Shown in pieces: positions 30,667 to 41,536 of a stretch of DNA of 64,000 nucleotides. Made by a program: the position numbers and the translations under genes. Under the pieces are notes generated by a model. That model was given only the letters and a program-made list of their open reading frames with translations. It searched no databases and had not been told where the DNA came from. Origin of the DNA: Edaphochlamys debaryana (Eukaryota; Chlorophyta; Chlorophyceae; Chlamydomonadales); assembly GCA_016858145.1 (NCBI GenBank), contig JAEHOE010000147.1, forward strand, positions 1 through 64,000. Direction: 5' to 3'. The number at the start of each line of letters is the position of its first letter. The stretch's first letter is position 1.

Positions 30667-33600
30667 ATGCAGTGCGCCAGGTGCAACCAGGAGTTCAATA
30701 AGAGGGATAGGGTGCCGATGGTTGCTTCCTGCGGTCACACCGTCGGGTGCAAGGCTTGCAGCGCCACCATCTTCACTTGCGAGTTCTGCGTGAAGGGCAG
30801 CTCGTTGTGGCCAGTGCCTCGCGCCACCCTGAGCCCCAACTATGCGCTCCTGAACATCATCGAGGAGGCAAAGCAAGTCATCGCGGCGTCCATGGCCGCG
30901 GGCCCGACCGACCCGCGAGCGCTCAGCTCGAAAGACCTGGTCCTTAGCAGCAGCCAAACCCTCGGCCAAGGTGGCTACGGAATTGTTGTGCTTGGGACCT
31001 ATATGGGCGAGGAGGTGCGGTCACCTGTGCCGGGTGCCGGGTGGGGCCCAGCAGGCCCTAGAACGAGAGCGAACTCCAGCTGGCCGCCTTCCCCACACGC
31101 AGGTTGCTGTGAAGCTCCTGCCTTTATCTGGCAACGAGCGTGAGGACGGACGGTTTATGAGCGAGGCGTACACGATTGCGCGCGTCGCAGCGAAATGCGC
31201 CCACGTCTGTCGCTTGGTGGGCATCTGCATCAAGGACTGCATGCTCGCCATCGTGATGCAGCGCTATGAGAGCGACCTCACGAGCTACCTGGCGAAGCAG
31301 GTGCGCCGGGGCTCGGCGGCATTCCGACATGCACTCGCGCGCGTCCCTGGCTGCGCACACAGAGCTGGGTGAAGGTAAGCGACCACTTCCACTTCCAGTT
31401 CCGTGACGTCGCCAGCTTGCGCGCGCGTACCTGACCTTGCCCCGCCCCTTGCCCCCCGCCCCCCGCGCCTCCCCGATACGCACGCGCAGCCCCACGGCAA
31501 GCTGCGCCTGGGCCAGGCGGTCATGCTCATGCAGCACGTGCTGTACGGCCTGGCCGAGCTGCACGAGGTCGGCATCGTCATGGGCGACCTCAAACCCGAT
31601 AACATACTCATGAGCAAGGCCGGCGTCCCGGTCCTCAGCGACTTCGGCCTCAGCAAGGTCCTGTCCAGCAACACGCGAGCCGCCACCGTGACCAGCACGT
31701 TTGGCACCTTCCACTACAGTAAGCCGGCCTACCCTTCCCGCACAGCTATCCTTTACAGCCATCCTCAGCTTGTCTGTGCATGTGCCATGTTCTTCATCCT
31801 CACCCCTTGCGTCCCCTCCCCCGGTGCCCTCCACGCTCCACCCCTCCACCCCTAAGCCCATCCCCCTCCCCCAGTGCCCCCCGAGCAGTTCAAGTCCGAC
31901 AACGGCACCAACTTCGTAACGCCCGCGTCAGACATGTGGTCATTCGCCGCCACCATGGTGCACGTGCTCACGGGGCAGCCGCCCTGGGGCGCGCTGTCGG
32001 AGGCCGCGATCGCACGCAAGGTACGTGTACGCCCCCTCCCTTCGCCTTACCTTCCCTGCCACCCCCTTCCTCTGCCCCGTGTCTGCCCACCTCTCAACCC
32101 CCACCTCTCACTCCCTCTCCCCCCAAAACCGCCTCCCACTCCACCCCCCACCCCCCAGCTGAGCGTGGAGCAGCAGGCGCCCCCGCTCCCCCCCGGCCTG
32201 CCGCCCCCCCTGGAGGCGCTGCTGGAGGCCTGCTTCGCACCCGACCCGCGGGTCCGCCCCTCCGCCGCCGCCGCCCTGGAGTGGATCGAGGCGTGGACGC
32301 ACGGGCTCATGGTGGCGCAGAGCCCCTTCGTGCGGTCCGATTCGTGGGTGAGGCGCGGGGGGGGGAGGGGGGGGAGGGGAGGGGGGAAGGGAGGGGAAGG
32401 GGGAGGAAGGTGGGGGAGGAGGGGAGGGCGGACGGAGGGAGGGAGGGAGGGAGGGAGGGACGGTTGACGCCCTATCAATGGCACCGACTTGTGGGTGAGG
32501 CGGGGGAGCGAGGGCGTAACGGACAACTTGGGGAGTGTAAGTCAGGGAAGCGTGTGTGTGAGGGGCCACGGAGGGGTTCAAGCAAGGGACGGGCTAAAGC
32601 GGCACGAGACAGAAGGCTGCGCTGCCGTACGTGCGTGCACCCGCGCAGGACTCCACGCCGCGGCTGCTGTCGTACGTCAAGCTGGCCGATTCGTACAAGG
32701 ACGACCCTGCCGTACGCGGCGGGCCCCTGCAGCCGCACACGTACGGCATCGTGATGTTTTATGATCCGGCGGATGGCGACAACGGCTCCATGCTGGTGAG
32801 CCCAGGCCCCTCAGCGTGATGAAGCGCAGCTTGATAAGAGGACAGTGCTGCGCCCTGCTGTGCTTGTCACTGTCTTGCTGTAACGGCGCCATGCTGGTGA
32901 GAGGCACGTTCAGATGCGCAGGCTGCGGAAGAATCAACGACGCGGTGGATACCCATTGCTGGGCTTGAAAGCAACCACCATTCCCCTTCCGGAGCCCCGC
33001 TCAAGGTGCCTCAGCCCACGCGTCGCCTGCGCCCTCCCTTTCCACACAACCCAGGCCAAGGTGCTAGTAGCCATGGAAGAGCTCCGCGACGCGGACCACC
33101 CCTCCCGCCCTACACCCCTACGCCCCGCCCTATCCCCCCCTTACCCCCCCTATCCCCCCTATCCCCCCCTTACCCCCTCTTACCCCCCTATCCCCCCCTA
33201 TCCCCCCCTATCCCCCCCTATCCCCCCCTATCCCCCCCTATCCCCTCAATCCCCTCAATCCCCCCTATTCCCCCTATCCCCCCCTTAACCCCCCTTACCC
33301 CCTATCCCCTCTTACCCCCCCTTACCCCCTACCCATTCCCCCGCCCCTATACACCCCAGGTCAAGGTGCTGGCGCTGGAGAAGGTCCGCGACGCACACCG
33401 CCTCTACCCCCGGGCGGCGCTGCGGGGGGTGCGCGAGGCCGAGGTGCCCGCGGCGCTGCGCCTGCGGCCGCTGCCGGGCCGGGGGGTGCCCGTGTGCCCG
33501 GGCAACGCCGGCCGCGGCATGCTGGTGCAGCGAGCGCCGGGGTGGCGCAACGCGGGCGACACCAACGGAGCGGTGAGGCCATGTCAAAAACATCTGGGGG

Positions 33601-36600
33601 GGCCTGGTCCTGAAATGGGAGTATGGTGGGTGCGAGGAGGCTACTAATCCTGCCATGACGCCTCTAGCGCCCGCCTCGAAACAACCGGGCCTGGGCTGGC
33701 CGTGGGTGTCAGATCCTGGGCCTGGGCGTGGGTTTGAGTAAATGCCATGCAGGTGACGAGCTGGGCTTGGGTTGAGAGGGCGGTAGTTTTGGAGAGGCTC
33801 TCAATCCCGCATTGACACCGCTGGCTTTGTTGGCCCCCCCAAACCACAGAGCGGGGAGCTTGGAGTCCTCGTGCAGGGGAGCACGTGCAACACGGTGAGG
33901 CGCAATCAAACCAGATCACGGTCAGATCAGGGTGTGATCAGCTCATGTCGCGATCAGATCAAGTTGGAGTGGAGAGACTTGGGGGGCGTACCGTGCCGTG
34001 CCCGCAGAGTACCGCACTCCCCTGCTGCTCCCCTTCAACCCACCCACCCCCGCCGCCTCCCTCCCTCCCTCCCTCCCTGCTGCTGCCCCCCCCCCCCAGG
34101 TGTGGACGGTGCAGTGGGCCCGGGGCGCCAGCGGGGACTACCACACCGGCCGGGAGGGGCGCTTCGAGCTGGAGCACGTGCGGGTGGGGCTCAGGGGGGG
34201 GATGGGGAGGATGGGTATGGTTGTGTTAGGAAATGAGGAAACCGTAAGCAAGCGGAAAGCCCGGCGAGACTCCGAAGGTGTGAGGCGGCAACTGCTCCCG
34301 ACTGCTCCCGCTGGGTATGGCTGTGTGTATCGAGCGAGAGGACACGTGGCGGGGGGGACATGGGGGGGTCAACTTTGAGCTGGAGCACGTGCGGCGGGTG
34401 GGCCCTGGGGGGGGGGGCTGGAGGCATGGAAGCGTCTTTTAGGATCGCGTGCGGGTGAGGGCGGGGGAGTCTGGGGGGCTCTGGATATGGGGGGGCTGGG
34501 GGGGCTTGGGAGCGGGGGAAGGGGGCCGGGGCCGGGGCTGGCGCTCATGCCGGCGGGGGGCGGGGGTGGCGGTGGATAGGCAGGCGTGTCGTGGGCGTGT
34601 TGGGGGGGGGTGAGGGAGGGACCACGTGCGAACGGGGGCTGACGGGCCGGGCGAGAGGAGGGAGGATGGGGAGACGAGGAGCACGTGCGGAATGCTCATC
34701 CCCGGTCCCCCCCCACACACCCTCCCTGCAGTTCCACGAGCGGGGCGGCTCCCCCGTGGTGTCCGGATGCGGGGCCCTCCCGGGGGCGGCGGTGACGCGG
34801 GGCCCCAGCTGGCACTGGGGCAGCCAGGACGGCACGCCGTACGACACGGGCAGCCTAGAGCCGTGCTCGGAGCCGGGTGGGTTGGGGAGCAGGGTTTGGG
34901 AAGGGGGTAGGAGATAGGGGGGGGCCGGTGGGGCCACGGGCGCGGTTCTGCCGAGCCACGGGGGCCGCCCACGCATCCGGCATCGGGGCTTCTGGTGCCT
35001 TGCGGTTGGACCAGAAATAGCATCGCTGCTCGCCCTCCTGATCCGCACATGAGGGGCGCTTGTGCCATGCGCCCGGAACATCTCACCGCCGCTATCGCCC
35101 CTGACCCCCTCCGCCCCCCCCCTCCCACACACCCCATCCCGTGCACGCCCCACCCAGGCAAGGTGGCAGTCCGCTGGCCGCAGCGCAGGCGCAACACCTA
35201 CTGGGCCAACCCCCGCACGCTGCAGTACGACCTCAGTCATGCCGTACGGCCGGGCGAGCCCGTGACACCCTTCACCTCCCGCGCGGGCCTGGCCGTCGTG
35301 CGGGGCCCCGGCTGGGACAGGGGCAACACCGTCGACGGTGGCACGGGCCTGGGCACGCTGTTGGAGCCGGTCCGCATGGGCCCCGGCAAGCCGGAGGCGC
35401 TGGTGTGGAATGTGAGGTGGGCGAACGGCAGCACGTCGAACCACGCAGTCCACGTCGAGGGCAGGCTTTCGGAGCTGCAGGTGAGTGGGGGTTACGCGTA
35501 ATATCTCACACTGGGTGGGTCAGAGGAAGAATTCAGCCGCATGGGGGGTTCAAAAGGAGAAAGCGGCCTACTCCCGTACTCCCAGACATGTACTGGTATG
35601 CAAGCTCACAAGTGCTCCATGCCCTGCCCACTGCAGCACGCGCCGTACACGGCCGAAGGATCAGCCGTACTCGGTACGGCTGTACGGCTGGCGAAGGACG
35701 GCATCAAAGTGGGCGACGCCCGCAACGGCCCCCTGCTCGATCACCTGCCGCCCCTGCGCAAGCCCAGCGTGGGCCTGGTGGTTGGCACAGGCCCGGGCGG
35801 GCCCATGGTGAGCGTTGGGGGCGGGGCCCGGTCGGGCCCGAAGTTGTAGGGGCAGAGCGGATGGAGACGCACCTCCGTGCCGGAAGTTGAGAGTGACAGG
35901 GCTCGGCTGGCAAGGGTCAATTGTCGACCGCCCTCCCCTTGACTTATCCCAACCGCCCCCGCCCGCCGGCCCTTGGGCGCAGGTCATGGCGCTACGGGAC
36001 CGGAACACGACCCACGAGTACGACAGGCGGGCGCTGGAGTTCATGCCGGGCGCCTGGGCGGCGCTACAGACCAAGCGCGTGGTGATGAACCGCGACGGGC
36101 GGGCGGCCTTCCCGGGCAGGAAGAAGGCGGGCAGGGGCGGAGATCTGCCGTACGAATCCGAGTACGTCTTCTACTGCGGAGCTCGCATGAACCAGTGCCG
36201 CTGCGGCAGGTGGGGGGTCATGTGAGGGCACGTGCTTGGTGGGCCTGCCTCGGATCTTGGTGGGCGGTGGTGTCCAACAGGGAGGGTGTAGAAGAACAGG
36301 GAGGGGCTTACGTCTAGAAGAGTGGTGCCAGCTGCCGTCCATGTATCCCTCACAACTGCGTGCCTCACCCAAAGCGGACGGTTGGGCTGGCGGTTGGCCA
36401 GATCACCACACCGCCACCGCTCATCGCCTCCCACCCCCCTCCCCCTCCCCCCCATCCCGCAGGTGCACCAACGATGGCGTGTGCGGCCCCCACGCCGGCT
36501 GCCCCTGCCACGCCTGCCTGGAGCTGCTGGGCCACACCGTGGGGCCGGACGCAGCCCCCGGGAGCGGCGGCGCGGGCGCGGGCGCGGGCGCCAGCAACGA

Positions 36601-36724
36601 CGCGGCCGTTGCCACCACGGTGCTGGACCTGGCCCGGGGGGCGGGGGTGCAGCGGGCCATGGCGCGGGCGACCACCATTGAGGAGACGGGCGAGAGCGGC
36701 GACGAGGGGGGGGCGGGGTGGTAG
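30667..36724 (+). CDS. RING finger / protein kinase / MIB-HERC2-repeat protein (KEG-like)
   Basis: Fourteen exons close in phase to 908 aa: 30667-31014, 31103-31300, 31490-31718, 31875-32020, 32159-32347, 32649-32795, 33360-33572, 33850-33894, 34100-34183, 34732-34876, 35158-35480, 35637-35807, 35983-36209, 36463-36724. The RING has Cys3, 6, 22, His24, Cys28, 31, 38, 41. Kinase: G100xG102xxG105, VAVK (K120), D215-L-K-P-x-N220, DFG at 233-235, MPPE at 259-262. From about residue 465 come repeats with the MIB/HERC2 pattern (RGPSWHWGSQDG, VRGPGWD...DGG, VRW/YWANP). The end has a Cys cluster (CRCGRC, CGPHAGCPCHAC). Arabidopsis KEG pairs RING, kinase and HERC2-like repeats plus ankyrins; no ankyrins are seen here. 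Likely an E3 ligase with kinase activity; substrates unknown. The HRD motif reads MGD. Confidence 0.88.
33100..33358 (+). repeat. CCCCCCTAT-type pyrimidine-rich tandem tract
   Basis: More than 20 units of CCCCCCTAT, CCCCTTAC and similar lie between a partial exon-head copy (33055) and the real exon at 33360 of the RING-kinase gene. The tract could form i-motif structures and also acts as an extreme polypyrimidine tract. Confidence 0.85.
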
Positions 36725-37203
36725 GGCGGCGGAGTGGTAGGGGGGGAGCGGCAAGGAGGGGGGGGCGGAGTGGGCAGTGGCAGGGGGGAGGGCGGATGGG
36801 GGGCTGGTGGCGAGGTGGCGGTGAGGAGGTTTGGTTACCTTCGGACGGCCTTGGCAGCGAGCAGGCATCAGGGAGAAAACTTCCATAGGAATGGACGGCT
36901 CGGGACATCTTTGGGGCCGGGGCCGCGGGAGCATGGTGCTCTCTCTCGGCCCCGCGCCTGCGCCCCACGCCCTCCCGCCGGCATACGCGTTACTGCGCAA
37001 CACCGCGGTCACCCGCGGCGCGGTCACCCGCGGGTGCTCTGGCGGCCTGGCGTGTCCGGCCCCCCGACACCCTTGCATCGTGCGCACGGCTGATGATGCC
37101 CGGGTGGACTTCTAACAACGCAGGGCTACCCCAGTAGTCACCTACACTTCCGCTGCACACCTGCCGCTCTCAGGGTTGTTCACCTAAACAAGCTCTTTGA
37201 AGA
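36725..37203. other. Spacer between RING-kinase gene and small membrane protein
   Basis: From about 36955 on it is homologous (clearly diverged) to 54995-55245, so it is the 5' part of a duplicated block. It should contain the promoter of the gene at 37204. Confidence 0.45.
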
Positions 37204-38915
37204 ATGCAAATGCTTCGCGCGTTGCAGCCCGCGCTCCTGGCTCCCGCACGGCGAACATTGCTAGGTGTGCACGCTCGAGCGCCGAGCCGTTCGGTCAGCG
37301 TAGGGCGCGCCAGCGACACGGGATCTGGCGGACGGCCGCGGCCTCCTCGCTGCGTTGTCACAGGGGCTTCGGGCGACGATAGCGATGCCATCAAGGCGGC
37401 CAAGATTGTTGCCGCGGCCCGGAAGGAGGCCGCGCTAATCACCTTCTTCGGCTTCGGCTTCCTCGCGCTGGCGCTGGCGGGGGCGGTGCTGGCGGGGGCG
37501 GGGGCGGTGTCCAACTCGCTGGGCAGCGACCTGGCGGGCGCCATCCGGGGCGCCCCCCGCTCGCTGAAGGACTAGGTCCAGCAGACGGTGCAGGCGGAGG
37601 TCGGGCCGGCGGTCATCTGGGACTGGCTTGTACCCGCCGGCGTGGCAGCCGCTGTCGCCACGTTCGTGGGTGTCGTGATGGGCACCGTGCAGCGCACCGT
37701 GGTGGTGTGCGAACTGGTCGGGGGCGCTGTGTTTGCGCTCTGCAGCCGGCCCATGCGCCGCGGGGTGGGCAAGGTGGCGAGCAAGGTGGCGCGCAGGCTG
37801 GCGCGCAAGGTGGCGAACGTCTAGACGCCATGCGCGTCCTCGTGATCATCGTTAAACTATGCTTCAGGCATCATGCACCAATAGTCGAGCGACACCTGCA
37901 TGCAGGGTTTGAAGGTGCGCGGGCAAGGGTGTTGTTGCCTCGGGGCTGCGTGTCTGTCATGGCCGCCCAGCGTTCGAATCCATGGCTCCTTTCCTGTCTT
38001 GACGCCTCGCCCCCCTCGCTCTCCGCCTCCCTTGCCACCCTGGCCAGAGCACCAAGGCCTGCAGGCCTTGTCAGCTGACGCCGCCCGACCAGCGGCTACC
38101 TGCACCCCACCGCAGCGGCTCCCCCCTGCACAGCGCCGTCCCAGCTCGGAGCGGAGGCACCTACCACCGGTTCGCAGGTGCGGTGGGTTGCGCGGGGGAG
38201 GAGGCAATCCGTGGGAGGAGGCGGGACGGGTGAGCGCACGGCAGTGGGCGCACGGCACACGTTCTGGGGGGCTGCAGCACGGACGGGGCCCCCTTCGTTG
38301 CTGCCGCCCCTGCCGGATTCGCTCCCCGGCTCCCACAACGCGGTGCGTATCGCCCGAGCATGGCCGATGGAACAATCGGGCAGGTGTCGTCCAGCTGAGG
38401 TGCGGCCGTGAGGGTGGAACCGGCGGGCGTCTGTAGCGCAAGCCTCAAACCCCGCATTGCACAGCGGTCGCCCCGTACCTTCATCACGCGCCCGCGCAGC
38501 GCAAGATGTCTCCCCGCCTGCCCCTCCCCCCTCCGGTCTCGACCCCAACTCCCCAGGTCGCTGAGACGCGACCGCCCCCTGTGGCGGCGCCGGGCTCCGG
38601 CGTGCAGGAGAGGCGCTGGGCCCCCGGGGCAGCGGGCTGCGATGCCCTGGGTCGGGGCCTGGCGCCGTGCAGCCTACGCGGGGTGAGAGGGAGTGCAGGC
38701 AAGGGTGGTGAGGGAGTACGCGCGGGGGTGGGGAGGCAAGGCGCGGCAGGGAGGGGACCCAGGTCTTGTGAGGGGTAGGGCAGGCGGGAGGGTCGTGCCG
38801 TAGTCCAACGGCCCGAGACTGAAGCAAGAGGTACTGTGCACTTGAATACCTAGGCGGGTAATCCTACCGTTACAGAGGGCTGAGACCTTAGGGTGACCAA
38901 GCAGTCGGGCAGATC
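36955..38915 (+). repeat. Segmental duplication block Y, copy A
   Basis: Homologous to 54995-57010. From about 37515 rightwards the copies are nearly identical; leftwards they differ at many sites. The block contains the small membrane protein gene and the 5' part of the mTERF-like gene. Confidence 0.8.
37204..37575 (+). CDS. Small two-helix membrane protein, probable organelle targeting; in-frame TAG then open to 37824
   Basis: ATG at 37204 gives 123 aa to TAG. The first 40 or so residues are Arg/Ala/Ser-rich with few acidic residues, like a chloroplast or mitochondrial transit peptide. A helix follows (ALALAGAVLAGAGAV). After TAG the same frame stays open for 82 codons to 37824, with a second helix (VPAGVAAAVATFVGVVMG) and a basic amphipathic tail (RRGVGKVASKVARRLARK). 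Reading across the stop (SLKD, stop, VQQTVQAEVG) is smooth and glutamine would fit. The duplicate at 55245-55885 keeps the same TAG. No family recognised. Either a 123-aa protein or a 206-aa readthrough product is possible; the frame is clear, the start moderately so. Confidence 0.6.
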   Translation: MQMLRALQPALLAPARRTLLGVHARAPSRSVSVGRASDTGSGGRPRPPRCVVTGASGDDSDAIKAAKIVAAARKEAALITFFGFGFLALALAGAVLAGAGAVSNSLGSDLAGAIRGAPRSLKD

Positions 38916-41204
38916 CCTCCAACCTGGCGGCCTGGGTGGGGCTCATGGCGGCACTCGAGGTGGGGCAGGGGCACGCGGGGGCAGCGGGAGGGCGAGGACG
39001 AGGGCGAGGGCGAGGGCGGGGATGACGGTTGGGATGTGGTCGATCAGAGCGCAATCTTGCGCGCCCGTGTGCTTTGGTGGCAATGGTCCAAGCCCGGTTG
39101 GTGGTGCTGTCCGCGTGCAATGTCCGAAGACCATCGAGCCCGCGCGCGCCCTCCGGACAGGTGCAATCCCCAGCAGCGGTGCTGGCGCCCTGCCCCGCCT
39201 TCCTCATGGTAACCCTGGGGGAGGAGGCAACGGCCGAGGCGGCAGCCGCCGGGGAGGCAGCCGCCAAGGGGGGAGTAGCCGGGGACGGGGCTACCGATCC
39301 CTCGCCCGGCGCCACTGGCAGTGGAGGCGGCAGCGGCGGCGGGGGCGGGGGCGGCGCGGAGCCGTGGCTGGACGCCCCGTGCGGCGGCCCCGCCTACGCC
39401 GCGGCGTGCGCCCGGTTCGTGTGCCACCTGAGGGACGATCTGGGCGTGGCGGAGACGGAGGTGTTTGGGCTGCTGTCAAGGTGGGTGGGTGCGCGGGTGG
39501 GCGGGTGGGTGGATGGGTGGAGAGCCAGGGAGGTGTAAGGGCTGCTGTTGAGGTGGGTGGGTGGGTGGGTGGGTGAGGCAGAGGGGTGTAGGGGCTTTAG
39601 CAAAGGTGGGCGGACATGCGACGCTGTGGGGGCTCAACGATGCGACACAGGGGGTTCACGCCGGGCCAGGGCACGGGGCACTCACAGCCAGCCAGGGCCT
39701 CATCGTTCGGAGTCATGGCCACAGCGCCGGGCCACCGCGTCCGGCAGCCGGCAAGGCCGGCAGCATGCGTTGCCCTGAGCCCTGCCCCTGCCCCCAATGT
39801 GCTGCGTTCCCCCCCCCCCCCTCCAGGCGCCCCTCCCTGGCCTACACGCCCCCCGCCACCGTGGACGCGTCCATCGCCTACCTGGCCGTGGTGCTCAAGG
39901 GGGCCGGCAGGGGGCACCGGTGGGGGGGTGAGGGGGTGGGGTGGGCGTGATCGCTTAACGAGATGCGCGAACCGCAGCCAAAAGAAAAGGTTTGGCGGCA
40001 GCCAGCGAGCCCGATGCGCACCGAGGGTGGGGGAAGGGAGCACCGGTGGGGGGGAGGGGGAAGGGGGCACCACTCAGGGGCGGGGGCAGGGGGCGCAGGC
40101 GAAAGGTGCGCAAGGCCGGCAGCAGTGGGGCGCCGCCGGGCACCACGGGCACCGCTGGGGCACCGCGGGCACCGCTGGGGCACCACGGGGCTGGGCTGGC
40201 GTGTTGGGTATCGAGGAAGCCATACGCAAGCAGCAAACCCGGCGCGACCCAAGGCTGGCGTGTGTGCGCAGCGCGCCTCGCTTGGGACGCCCGCTCGAAG
40301 AAGGCGGCAGGGAAGAAGGCGGCTGGGGCCAATGGTGCGGGTGTGCTGCCAGTCCGCCACGGGCCCCAGACGTCAGCCTCAGGCCCTGGTGCCTCCGCTT
40401 TACGCCTAGCGGTAGTCATCGGCCGGCCCAGCAGCGCCCTGAGCCCGTGCAGCCCGTGCAGCCCGTGTTGAGCGCCCCTCCGCCGCAGGCTGGGCACCGC
40501 GCGGCGAGCAGCGGCGACGACAGCCGCTGGCCCTGGACCTGGCTCTGGGCCCTCCACCGCCGCCTCGGCCTCCACCGCCGCGCCGAGCGCCAGCTCTGCC
40601 AGCGCCGCCCCCTCAGGCTCCGCCCCTCCTTCCGCCTCCGCCGCCTCCGCTGCCGCGCCCTCCTACCCCTACCCCGGCGGCGAGGAGGGCGAGATGGACG
40701 CTGATCCGCTTCCTGCGGAGAGCGCCCGGCGCCCTGGCGCTGCCGCGGGGGGCGCTGGCGGCGGCCCTGGCCCGCCTCTCGGACGTGGTGGAGGCGGGCG
40801 GGGGGCGCACGGCGGGCGGGGCCCCGGAGCGGAGACGCGGCCCGGTTGGGGAGGCGGAACGGCGGGGCGCGAGCGGCTCTGGGGTCTTTGGCTCGGGCGG
40901 CGTGCGGGCCCGGGGGCTTGGTGCTGCGCTCGAGGGCAGCAGACGGGCGGGCCGGCAGGGCCAGGGGCAGGGGGAGGGGGTGCAGGCGGAGGGGGCTCAT
41001 GAGGTGGAGGGGGAGGAGGAGGACGACCGGAGCCCTGCGGCGCTGTTCAGGTTGCTGTGTGCTGTCCCGGAATTGCTGTTGGCCGCAGCCGAGTCGGGGG
41101 AGGGGGAGGGGCAGGGGAGGCGGCCGCTAGTGGCCTCTGTGGCAGCGGCGCGGCGGCTGGCGGCAATGGGGCGGGCGGCTGGAGTGGAGGCGGCACGGCT
41201 CTAG
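38557..41204 (+). CDS. mTERF-like repeat protein (tentative), 5' exons unresolved
   Basis: Exons 38557-38682, 39161-39480, 39827-39927 and 40489-41204 (TAG) join in consistent phase. Short helical repeats resemble the mTERF pattern of organelle nucleic-acid-binding proteins: VLAPCPAFLMV, the stretch LGVAETEVFGLLSR then RPSLAYTPPATV, LIRFLRRAPGALALPRG, and LFRLLCAVPELLLAA. Long Gly, Pro and Ala-rich linkers separate them. The true start is probably upstream. ATG 37959 begins a Ser/Leu/Arg-rich transit-like peptide (MAAQRSNPWLLSCLDASPP), but I could not connect it by phase. The 5' part (to about 38915) is duplicated at 56100-57000. If the family call is right, a role in organelle transcription or RNA is expected. 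Confidence 0.42.
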
Positions 41205-41536
41205 CAGGGGTAGTGTTGTCCACGCTACCGGTGCGGTCCAGCTTGCAGGCAGGTGAAGTGGCGTGGGGGGTCGTGGCGGGGGACACTTGGACATACCAGC
41301 GGTGCGCGCCAGAGGGGTTGTGGGGTCTCCGGTCTCTCTTCCTCTCGCTCCCCGGCCACATACCGGTCATTAGTTTGGGGCCCGGTAACCGCGTTCCTGA
41401 TTGCCAACCGGGTTGTGATCATGTCCATCCCTGCTCCGGCCGGACAAGGCCTCGGCGGAGGGAACAGGTCTGGCCTACCCTGAGTACCCAACACATCGCT
41501 GGCAGTAGAGGCCTTTCCTTTGGTGTGGCCCCATCG

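Noticed and set aside
38096..38827. Minus-strand open frame of about 240 codons, also open in the duplicate at 55925-56923
   Set aside because: Conservation is explained by the recent duplication. The plus strand has phase-consistent exons here, and the minus translation is Arg/Pro-rich noise.
40489..41002. Alternative frame of the mTERF-like last exon (Ala/Ser-rich, SYPYPGGEEGEMDADP)
   Set aside because: Only the frame reading LIRFLRRAPGALALPRG joins the previous exon in phase and runs to the final stop.
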